From assembly GCA_026193755.1 (NCBI GenBank), contig JAPHUI010000007.1:1-9389 (forward strand): a stretch of DNA of 9,389 nt, given 5' to 3'. This document shows, one piece after another, positions 1 through 5,506 of the stretch (positions are counted from its first letter, which is position 1; each line of letters opens with the position of its first letter). The position numbers were made by a program, and so were the translations under genes. The notes beneath the pieces were generated by a model that worked only from the letters and a program-made list of their open reading frames with translations, ran no database searches and had not been told where the DNA came from. The stretch is from Ignavibacteriaceae bacterium (lineage in GTDB: Bacteria > Bacteroidota > Ignavibacteria > Ignavibacteriales > Ignavibacteriaceae).

Positions 1-31
1 TTGCAAGAGTAATAAGCGTAAATAAAAATAG
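1..31 (+). pseudogene. Remnant of rsgA 5' coding region (partial at window edge)
   Basis: These 31 bases align without gaps to 1627-1657 inside the intact rsgA gene, with 27 of 31 identical by eye. In the rsgA frame (codons from position 3) they read ARVISVNKN against VRIISVNKN, residues 27-35 of RsgA. Similarity stops abruptly after position 31, about ten bases before the ATG of the HXXEE gene. The frame stays open through that ATG, so the piece is in frame with the next gene. The left end lies outside the window; it may continue back to an rsgA-like start codon about 75 bases upstream, which cannot be seen. The match is short but ungapped and in frame, and a second rsgA piece lies nearby, so chance similarity is unlikely. 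Confidence 0.68.
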
Positions 32-41
32 AAAATATAAG

Positions 42-536
42 ATGAACGATAGTATAACAATCGCATTAAAACTTATCTTTCTTTTAGGTTTTACACTTCA
101 CAATATAGAAGAATCCATTTGGCTCTCTGAGTGGTCAAAGCACGCAAAAAAATTCCACGAACCGGTTGAGAGAAACCAATTTATTTTCGCAGTTATAATT
201 GTTACCATAATCGGATATCTTGTTACCGTTGCAGAAATTATTGATAATACTACCGGAAGTGTTTTCAGTTATATATATCTTGGCTTTTTAGGGATGATGG
301 GATTAAACACAATACTTCCACACCTCGCTGCAACAATTCTATTAAAAAAATATGCACCGGGATTGATAACTGCTCTTTTATTAAACCTTCCATTATCAAT
401 AATAATTATTGCACGATATATCGCTGCAGGAATAGATGTTTATTATTTGATATTGGCCATAGTGGCTTTTACAGTTATCACACTTTCCTTATTAAACCCT
501 TTGTTTAAACTTGGGGACAAATTGATTAGATATTAA
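42..536 (+). CDS. HXXEE domain-containing membrane protein
   Basis: A 164-residue integral membrane protein with the signature H20-N-I-E23-E24 that names the HXXEE family, whose biochemical role is unknown. Further features typical of the family are N89, H94 and the Y104-A-P-G segment, followed by a hydrophobic stretch. About four or five hydrophobic segments are visible, roughly at residues 5-20, 47-66, 76-101, 108-127 and 133-151. The conserved His and Glu near the membrane suggest metal or proton chemistry, but that is inference. The ATG at 42 is chosen because the family normally begins shortly before HXXEE; no good Shine-Dalgarno precedes it. The reading frame is open upstream into an rsgA-derived piece, so translation could also begin outside the window as a fusion. 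The stop is followed 20 bases later by a second rsgA remnant. Confidence 0.85.
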   Translation: MNDSITIALKLIFLLGFTLHNIEESIWLSEWSKHAKKFHEPVERNQFIFAVIIVTIIGYLVTVAEIIDNTTGSVFSYIYLGFLGMMGLNTILPHLAATILLKKYAPGLITALLLNLPLSIIIIARYIAAGIDVYYLILAIVAFTVITLSLLNPLFKLGDKLIRY

Positions 537-556
537 ATGGTATTAATGATATCACA

Positions 557-634
557 ATGAACAACCTTGAAAAACTCGGCTTCAAAAACTGGTTCAAGAA
601 TGAAGTTGATTTATCTAAATTATTTTGGAAATAA
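557..634 (+). pseudogene. Truncated rsgA 5' copy, 25-codon ORF
   Basis: This short ORF repeats the first 21 codons of the intact rsgA gene (1551-1613): MNNLEKLGFKNWFKNEVDLS against MNNIEKLGFDNWFKDKVDLS. About 54 of 63 bases match over 557-619. Similarity then ends and the frame closes at TAA (632-634) after four unrelated codons. The stop lies just before the AAGGAG ribosome binding site of the hydrolase gene. It is a broken second copy of the rsgA start, not a functional GTPase, because no G motif is present. If translated, it could act as a leader ORF coupled to the hydrolase. Both this piece and the intact rsgA start exactly 20 bases after the preceding stop codon. The similarity is directly visible; the cause (insertion, tandem duplication with deletion, or recombination with foreign DNA) is inference. 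Confidence 0.85.
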
Positions 635-640
635 AAGGAG
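635..640 (+). promoter_or_regulatory. Ribosome binding site deciding the hydrolase start
   Basis: AAGGAG lies 8 bases before the ATG at 649. This favours that ATG over the in-frame TTG at 625, which lies upstream of the site. It touches the TAA of the preceding short rsgA remnant ORF, a layout suited to translational coupling. Confidence 0.8.
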
Positions 641-648
641 AGATTCAA

Positions 649-1530
649 ATGAAATACTTATTTATATTGTTAAAGACGTTTCTCATCTTATTAACCCTAT
701 CCAGTTTTTCATTTGGTCAGGAATTAAACCCCTATGATATTTCAATAGATCGTGAAAACATAATTCTTAAGGGAAAATTCTATGTTGTAGGGGAAGATGG
801 ATTATTTCCCACTGTAATTTTATTGCAGGGTTTTCCTGGAAATGAAAAAGATGTTCTTGGCATTGGAGCAAAACTAACTCTTGTTGGAATAAATGTGTTA
901 ACCTTCAATTATAGCGGTACAAATAAAAGTGAGGGGGAATTTAATTTCGATAATTCGCAAAAAGATATCGAAGCAGCATTCAAATTCATCCACAAATCTG
1001 AGAACGTTCAAAAATACAAGATAGACACAACTCGAGTTATATTAGGCGGATATAGTTATGGAGGCGGAATGGCTTTAACCTATGCGGCAAATCATCCAGA
1101 AATAACAGATGTATTTTCAATTGCCGGCACAGATCACGGTGAATTCTTTAGAGAGTATGCTCGGAATCTAGAAATGAAGAAAATGATAGATGAAATGTTT
1201 GACGAATTATCTGTGCCAACAGGAACTGTAAGATTTAAGAAAGGAGGACTACCTAAGGAAATAATTAAAAATGGTAAAATAGAATTAAACCCTATTTATG
1301 ACTTAAGGAAAAGCGCTCCGTTACTGACGGGGAAAAACATTTTACTCATTGGAGGATGGGAAGATATTAATGTCACTATTGATGATCATTTATTACCACT
1401 CTATCGAGCGCTAAAAAATGAAAAGATTGAGAATGTTGAGTTTATTGTTTACCATACAAATCATTCTTTTAAGAATGTGAGAGATGATTTAACAAATACA
1501 ATATATAATTGGATAGTAAATAAAGATTAA
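649..1530 (+). CDS. Secreted alpha/beta hydrolase
   Basis: A 293-residue protein with a signal peptide (hydrophobic core about residues 4-19, likely cleavage near S-F-G23/Q24), so probably periplasmic. It has the marks of a serine alpha/beta hydrolase: an oxyanion-hole region L-Q-G-F-P-G around residues 59-64, the nucleophile elbow G134-Y-S136-Y-G138, a likely acid D239 in GGWED, and a likely catalytic histidine H272 in NHSF. The fold resembles dienelactone hydrolase / BAAT-like esterases and peptidases; the substrate cannot be told from sequence. The start at ATG 649 rests on the AAGGAG site and on giving a clean signal peptide. It sits between a truncated rsgA copy and intact rsgA, 20 bases before the latter, which suggests a later arrival at this locus. 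By eye it is AT-rich, with many ATA and AGA codons, somewhat unlike rsgA. Confidence 0.86.
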   Translation: MKYLFILLKTFLILLTLSSFSFGQELNPYDISIDRENIILKGKFYVVGEDGLFPTVILLQGFPGNEKDVLGIGAKLTLVGINVLTFNYSGTNKSEGEFNFDNSQKDIEAAFKFIHKSENVQKYKIDTTRVILGGYSYGGGMALTYAANHPEITDVFSIAGTDHGEFFREYARNLEMKKMIDEMFDELSVPTGTVRFKKGGLPKEIIKNGKIELNPIYDLRKSAPLLTGKNILLIGGWEDINVTIDDHLLPLYRALKNEKIENVEFIVYHTNHSFKNVRDDLTNTIYNWIVNKD

Positions 1531-1550
1531 GAAGCCATAACTAACTAAAT

Positions 1551-2624
1551 ATGAACAATATTGAAAAACTCGGCTTCGATAATTGGTTTAAAGATAAAGT
1601 TGATTTATCTAAAACCGATTTTAACATTGTAAGAATAATAAGCGTAAACAAAAACAGCTTTGTTGTTTCCAACGGTGTAAAAGATATTTATGCAGAGGTA
1701 ACAGGAAAGTTTTTGTTTAATTCAGAGGACTCGCTTGATCTGCCTGCCGTCGGTGATTGGGTTTATGCACAGTTGTTTGATGATGACGAGCTTGCAATTA
1801 TTCACGAAATCCTTCCACGCAAAACATTATTAAAAAGAAAAGCATCCGGCAAAAAAGTTGAGTTCCAGCTTATCGCTGCCAACATAGATACAGCAATCAT
1901 TATGCAGTCACTCGATTCCAACTTCAACTTGCGAAGACTCGAGCGTTATCTTGTAATGATAAACGAAGGCAAAATAACTCCGATTATATTCTTAAGTAAA
2001 AGCGATCTTATCAGTGCTACAGAAATTGAGCAGAAGAAAAATGATATTCGTAAAATCCTGCCTAAAGTTGCCATCGTAGCTTTCAGCAACAACAGCACTA
2101 GCGATATAGAAAATATTAAAACTTTCTTTACTCCTTTTAAAACTTACTGCCTGCTTGGTTCATCGGGAGTTGGCAAAACAACATTGCTGAATAATTTGAT
2201 TAACCAGGAGCTTTACAAAACACAACCAATAAGAGAAAAAGACGGAAGAGGAAAACACACTACGACTCGCCGCGAACTCATCATTCTGGAAAACGGAACG
2301 ATAATAATCGACAACCCGGGAATGCGTGAACTCGGAGTAATCTCTAATGAGTCCGGTCTCGGTGATACGTTCAACGAAATTGATGATCTTGCAGATCAGT
2401 GCAAATACAAAGACTGCACACATACAGTCGAAGTCGGCTGTGCTGTGCTTGAAGCAGTTAAAAAAGGAGAAATTACTGAAGAAAGATATAACAACTACCT
2501 AAAGATTTTAAAAGAGTCAAAGTACAATGAAATGTCCTATGTTGAAAAGCGAAAGAAGGATAAAAAGTGGGGTAAGTTCTTTCGTTCAACAATGAAGGAT
2601 GTAAAGAAAATTAAAGGCAGATAA
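1551..2624 (+). CDS. rsgA: Ribosome small-subunit-dependent GTPase A (RsgA/YjeQ)
   Basis: RsgA is a circularly permuted GTPase that binds the late 30S subunit, helps release RbfA and checks maturation of the decoding centre. The 357-residue protein has an N-terminal OB-fold region (about 25-95), then the motifs in permuted order: G4 as L-S-K150-S-D152, G1/P-loop G203-SSGVGKT-T211, G2 region with GRGKHTTTR (232-240), G3 as D254-N-P-G257, and a C-terminal zinc motif C284-x4-C289-x-H291-x5-C297. All metal ligands are present. G3 reads DNPG rather than the common DTPG, and G4 reads SKSD rather than NKxD; such variation is tolerated in the family. The ATG at 1551 is supported by the N-terminal match to the truncated copy at 557. 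No clear Shine-Dalgarno precedes it. It may be the second, accessory type of RsgA; whether the genome holds another cannot be seen. Confidence 0.95.
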   Translation: MNNIEKLGFDNWFKDKVDLSKTDFNIVRIISVNKNSFVVSNGVKDIYAEVTGKFLFNSEDSLDLPAVGDWVYAQLFDDDELAIIHEILPRKTLLKRKASGKKVEFQLIAANIDTAIIMQSLDSNFNLRRLERYLVMINEGKITPIIFLSKSDLISATEIEQKKNDIRKILPKVAIVAFSNNSTSDIENIKTFFTPFKTYCLLGSSGVGKTTLLNNLINQELYKTQPIREKDGRGKHTTTRRELIILENGTIIIDNPGMRELGVISNESGLGDTFNEIDDLADQCKYKDCTHTVEVGCAVLEAVKKGEITEERYNNYLKILKESKYNEMSYVEKRKKDKKWGKFFRSTMKDVKKIKGR

Positions 2625-2680
2625 TAACCCATCTGTTTCACACATTAAAAAGATTTTCTCACAACACTACTACTAATTAC

Positions 2681-2688
2681 TATATTTG
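2681..2688 (+). promoter_or_regulatory. Possible -7 element before the DoxX gene
   Basis: TATATTTG matches the TAnnTTTG -7 box of Bacteroidota-type promoters and lies about 77 bases before the DoxX start. No clear TTG -33 element is found at the expected distance, and it is uncertain that this lineage uses that promoter type, so support is weak. Confidence 0.25.
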
Positions 2689-2764
2689 AATGAATTTTTT
2701 CCTCACACAAGTTGTTATTATTCAGTAAAATTATGACAAACAAAGAAAAGGATTTTGATTTAAT

Positions 2765-3190
2765 ATGTTAAAAAAAATATTATCTCCCGGTAATTATGAT
2801 AAAAAAGTGAACATAGCATTGCTGTTTTTGAGAGTAGCATCCGGAGCTTTTATGCTAACACACGGAATTCCTAAATTATCCAGATTACTCTCTGGCGATC
2901 CAATAACGTTTTCAGATCCGATTGGGCTAGGTGTTACAATGTCGTTTGTACTTGTAGTATTTGCCGAATTTTTATGCTCAATATTTTTAATTTTTGGAAT
3001 CACTACACGTTTTGCAGTTATTCCATTAATTATCACAATGCTCGTTGCTGGATTTATTGCACAGGCCGATAATCCATTTGCTGCAAAAGAGAAAGTATTT
3101 TTATTCCTTACGATGTTTATCACAGTATTAATTACCGGAGCCGGAAAGTTTTCAGTTGACAATTTGATCTACAAAAAATTTTCTCTGTAA
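2765..3190 (+). CDS. DoxX family membrane protein
   Basis: A 141-residue protein with about four membrane helices (roughly residues 17-33, 56-78, 83-101 and 109-126). It carries the DoxX-type N-terminal signature LRVASGAFMLTHGIPKL (22-38), an acidic E68 in helix 2, the I-T-T-R stretch (79-82) and a C-terminal GAGKFSVD (125-132). DoxX proteins are small quinone-linked or redox-associated membrane subunits in some systems, but for most members the reaction is unknown. The length is typical. The ATG at 2765 follows an AT-rich leader with no strong Shine-Dalgarno. Spacers of 140 bases before and 249 bases after suggest a single-gene transcript. Confidence 0.88.
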   Translation: MLKKILSPGNYDKKVNIALLFLRVASGAFMLTHGIPKLSRLLSGDPITFSDPIGLGVTMSFVLVVFAEFLCSIFLIFGITTRFAVIPLIITMLVAGFIAQADNPFAAKEKVFLFLTMFITVLITGAGKFSVDNLIYKKFSL

Positions 3191-3393
3191 GACTTATTTA
3201 AATCTGGTGAAAAGTTAATCAGATTTCAACAATCAATAACTCTTGGTAAGTCTAACTAATATCATAATTTAGCTTTCTTTATAATCTTGATGGTTTGAGC
3301 ATTAAATTCAAGTATTAACGAAGTGCAGAAGTAGTGTGCCGGGAGAGAGTAAGGAAAGGACTTATATCAGTTAAACGGGCCTCCTTATTATTT

Positions 3394-3411
3394 TTATCTA
3401 ATATTAGATAA
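3394..3411. promoter_or_regulatory. 18-bp perfect palindrome, likely operator of the LuxR gene
   Basis: TTATCTAATATTAGATAA is identical to its reverse complement over all 18 bases and ends 28 bases before the ATG of the TPR-LuxR regulator, where a repressor or activator dimer would act. A two-fold symmetric site suits a dimeric LuxR-type HTH, so autoregulation is plausible. The sequence is AT-rich, which raises the chance of palindromes, but 9 of 9 paired positions is still uncommon. The rest of the 3191-3439 spacer holds no gene. It contains a more GC-rich patch (about 3328-3384) and the pair TAAGGA (3350-3355) / TCCTTA (3382-3387), a possible weak stem. Confidence 0.5.
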
Positions 3412-3439
3412 TAAATTTTCCTATATTATTTAAAGTATT

Positions 3440-5116
3440 ATGCAATTAACAAATGAACTTTTAAATAAAGGTCGCCAATCTCTTTCCATTGGTGAATGGG
3501 AAAAAGCCAAAGATTTTCTCATCGATGCTCTGAAAAAAGAAGAATCACCTGAAGTGTACGAAGAACTCGGTTGGGCATGCTGGTGGTTAAATGATGCTTC
3601 GGGAGTTTTTGAAAATCGTACTAAAGCTTTCAACCTTTATCTTTTAAAAGATGATAAGCTTGGTGCCGTTCGTAATGCTTGCGGGATGGGTGTTGATTAT
3701 ATTGAATTCAAAGGTGAGTTTGCTGTTGCAAGCGGCTGGTTCAAGCGGGCAGAAAATTTACTTGAAGGATTACCACTTTCATCTGAGCTATGTATGTTTA
3801 AAATACTGAAGGCCAGATGGACGTTTCAGGTTGATAAAAATTCGGCGCTTGCCTTTAAGCTGCTCGATGAAAGTTTACAGATGAGCAAGTCGTTAAAAAA
3901 TATTGACGGCGAAATGCTCTCAGAAGCCTTGAAGGGATTTATACTTGTTGTTGAAGGAAATATTACTGAAGGAATGCCGTTACTTGACGATGCAACATTA
4001 CTCGCTATAAATTCTGATCAAAGCGATATAAAATTTACAACTATAACCTGCTGCTACCTGATTGATGCCTGCGAACGAATAAGAGATTATGAACGGGCAA
4101 CTCAATGGTGCAACAAAGTTAAAGAACTCTGCAAACGCTGGCGATACAAAGCAATGTTTGCAAACTGCAGAATGAAACATGCCGGGTTATTAATATGGAA
4201 AGGGGATTGGAACGAAGCCGAAGAAGAACTCCTCTCGGCTGCGAATGAACTGCAAGAGTTCAGACCAATCCAGGTAAGTGCTTGCACTGTTAGGCTTGCA
4301 GATCTAAAACGGAGACAGGGAAAATGGAATGAGGCTGAAGAGCTTTTAAGCCAAGTAGAATCACATCCACTTAAACAATTGTTTTCTGCCTTCCTTTATT
4401 TTGATCGTCAAGAGTATGAAAAAGCACTGGATATTGCTGAAAGATATTTGCGAAGATTTAGTCTAAGTGAAAAAGCGGAGAGAACGGTTGTATTAGAACT
4501 CCTGATAAAAATAAATATCAAACTAGGTAAACTGGAACAAGCACAAAGCTGGTTGAATGAATTAAAAGAGGCAGTAAGTTCAATTAATACCCTGCCTTTA
4601 AAAGCTGCTCTATTGAATGCTGAAGGAAATTTGAATTTCGCAAATAATAATTACGAAAAGGCTAAGCATAATATTGAAGATGCAATTGATATTTATGAAA
4701 AAATTAAATCCGCTTTTGAATCTGCACGGGCAAGAGCACTTCTTGCTGAAGTCTTGATCAAACTAAATAAATATGCCCAGGCAGAAGGTGAGCTGGATGC
4801 AGCGATGAATAAATTTAAAGATCTCGGTGCAACAAAAGATTTTGAAAAAACCAGACTCGCTCTTAAAAATTTGTACAAGAAAAATGCGGCAGACTCTAAT
4901 AAAAACCAATTTGAATTTACCGGAAGAGAACTTGAAGTTTTAAGATTAATTGCTGAAGGTAAAAACAACGATGAAATAGCTGAAAAACTTTTTCTTAGTG
5001 TCCGAACAGTTGAAAAACATCTCACAAATATTTACAGTAAAGTGGGTGTTTCCGGAAAATCTGCTAGAGCTTATGTAGCCTCTTATGCAATAAAACATAA
5101 TTTGATACTTACTTAA
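3440..5116 (+). CDS. TPR-repeat LuxR-family transcriptional regulator
   Basis: A 558-residue regulator. Residues about 1-485 form helical TPR-like repeats, with visible units such as LLNKGRQSLSIGEWEKAKDF near the N-terminus and further repeats at WNEAEEELL and YEKALDIAERYL. A LuxR/GerE helix-turn-helix occupies about 493-555: TGRELEVLRLIAEGKNNDEIA, then LFLSVRTVEKHLTNIYSKVGV, with the conserved recognition helix V-R-T-V-E-K-H-L. There is no receiver domain and no P-loop NTPase, unlike NarL- or MalT-type proteins, so input is probably a protein or small ligand bound by the TPR superhelix. The opening (GEWEKAKDFLIDALKKEESPEVYEELGWACWWL) resembles a class of TPR-LuxR regulators found in several phyla. 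A palindrome upstream suggests autoregulation. The next gene in the same direction is an FMO-like flavoprotein, a possible target. Confidence 0.9.
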   Translation: MQLTNELLNKGRQSLSIGEWEKAKDFLIDALKKEESPEVYEELGWACWWLNDASGVFENRTKAFNLYLLKDDKLGAVRNACGMGVDYIEFKGEFAVASGWFKRAENLLEGLPLSSELCMFKILKARWTFQVDKNSALAFKLLDESLQMSKSLKNIDGEMLSEALKGFILVVEGNITEGMPLLDDATLLAINSDQSDIKFTTITCCYLIDACERIRDYERATQWCNKVKELCKRWRYKAMFANCRMKHAGLLIWKGDWNEAEEELLSAANELQEFRPIQVSACTVRLADLKRRQGKWNEAEELLSQVESHPLKQLFSAFLYFDRQEYEKALDIAERYLRRFSLSEKAERTVVLELLIKINIKLGKLEQAQSWLNELKEAVSSINTLPLKAALLNAEGNLNFANNNYEKAKHNIEDAIDIYEKIKSAFESARARALLAEVLIKLNKYAQAEGELDAAMNKFKDLGATKDFEKTRLALKNLYKKNAADSNKNQFEFTGRELEVLRLIAEGKNNDEIAEKLFLSVRTVEKHLTNIYSKVGVSGKSARAYVASYAIKHNLILT

Positions 5117-5125
5117 AGAAGTATT

Positions 5126-5208
5126 GTCATTCTGAGTCCTTGAAGGACGTAGAATCTCAAAACTAAATCCGTAGATTCTTCATTTCGCTTCGCTTCATTC
5201 AGAATGAC
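5126..5208. repeat. Intergenic palindromic repeat, unit 1
   Basis: GTCATTCTGA (5126-5135) is the reverse complement of TCAGAATGAC (5199-5208). Nested inside are AGAATCT (5151-5157) and AGATTCT (5173-5179), plus a small stem TCCTT-g-AAGGA (5137-5147). The whole could fold as a long branched hairpin. It begins 9 bases after the stop of the LuxR gene. It has the look of the dispersed GTCATTCTGAG-type repeats seen between genes in Bacteroidota and related phyla. There is no T-tract, so it is not a standard terminator, though it may stabilise the mRNA 3' end. Confidence 0.85.
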
Positions 5209-5222
5209 GATCCAGATTTCCT

Positions 5223-5252
5223 GTCATTCTGAGCAAAAGCGAAGAATCTCAA
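5223..5252. repeat. Intergenic repeat, unit 2 (half unit)
   Basis: GTCATTCTGAG (5223-5233) repeats 5126-5136 exactly, and AGAATCTCAA (5243-5252) repeats 5151-5160 exactly. The bases between the two blocks differ and are shorter. It is a half unit with no inverted partner of its own, but it could pair with the right arm of unit 1. Confidence 0.8.
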
Positions 5253-5255
5253 TCA

Positions 5256-5302
5256 GTCATCCCGAACTTAGCAAAGGTCATCCTGAATTCGTTTCAGGAT
5301 CT
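5256..5302. repeat. Intergenic palindromic repeat, unit 3
   Basis: Two related starts, GTCATCCCGAA (5256-5266) and GTCATCCTGAA (5277-5287), are followed by the arm TTCAGGAT (5293-5300). ATCCTGAA (5280-5287) and TTCAGGAT form an 8-bp stem with a 5-base loop. This is the common CATCCTGAATTCGTTTCAGGATC repeat type, whose chance translation gives HPEFVSGS-like peptides in many draft annotations. Confidence 0.85.
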
Positions 5303-5311
5303 GATTCATTT

Positions 5312-5372
5312 GTCATTCCCGTAAAAACAGGAGTCCAAATTCGTCATAAGATTCTCACTTCCGTGGGAATGA
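5312..5372. repeat. Intergenic palindromic repeat, unit 4
   Basis: GTCATTCCCG (5312-5321), followed by an A-run and CAGGAGTCC, resembles the dispersed repeat whose chance translation reads VIPVKTGIQ. TCATTCCC (5313-5320) is the reverse complement of GGGAATGA (5365-5372), giving an 8-bp outer stem. The remaining bases to the next gene (5373-5506) hold no ORF of note, only the inverted repeat listed at 5470-5489. Confidence 0.75.
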
Positions 5373-5469
5373 TTATACTCTTTCAGCTGAATTACGTGCA
5401 AAGCCTGCGGTAAATACGTAGTACCTCTGATTTCTACCCACGATTTTTCTTCTATTTTCTAATCAGAAA

Positions 5470-5489
5470 TTAATATGTTTTAATATTAA
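5470..5489. promoter_or_regulatory. Inverted repeat before the FMO-like gene
   Basis: TTAATAT (5470-5476) and ATATTAA (5483-5489) are perfect inverted arms around a 6-base spacer, ending 17 bases before the ATG at 5507. The right part contains TAATATTA, also the centre of the palindrome before the LuxR gene. This could be an operator for the same regulator, but the sequence is so AT-rich that the shared octamer may be chance. Confidence 0.3.
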
Positions 5490-5506
5490 CTAAGAGAGGC
5501 AATAAA

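Noticed and set aside
625..648. TTG at 625 as start of the hydrolase
   Set aside because: It would lie upstream of the AAGGAG site and inside the rsgA remnant; ATG at 649 has proper spacing and gives a normal signal peptide.
2160..2423. 87-codon - strand ORF within rsgA
   Set aside because: It lies opposite the conserved P-loop and zinc-motif coding region, so it is a shadow of rsgA.
3328..3387. GC-richer patch before the LuxR gene as a riboswitch or small RNA
   Set aside because: I could match it to no known RNA family and found only a 6-bp pairing, so no RNA is called.
4693..5025. 110-codon - strand ORF within the LuxR gene
   Set aside because: Opposite the TPR and HTH coding region; the serine-rich, low-complexity translation is typical of a shadow frame.
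5126..5372. CRISPR array
   Set aside because: Units differ in length and sequence, spacing is irregular, and no cas gene is near; these are palindromic interspersed repeats.
5204..5413. 69-codon + strand ORF across the repeat cluster
   Set aside because: Its peptide (CHSEQKRRIS, HPEFVSGS, VIPVKTGVQ) is the known chance translation of dispersed palindromic repeats. It lacks a ribosome binding site and any domain.
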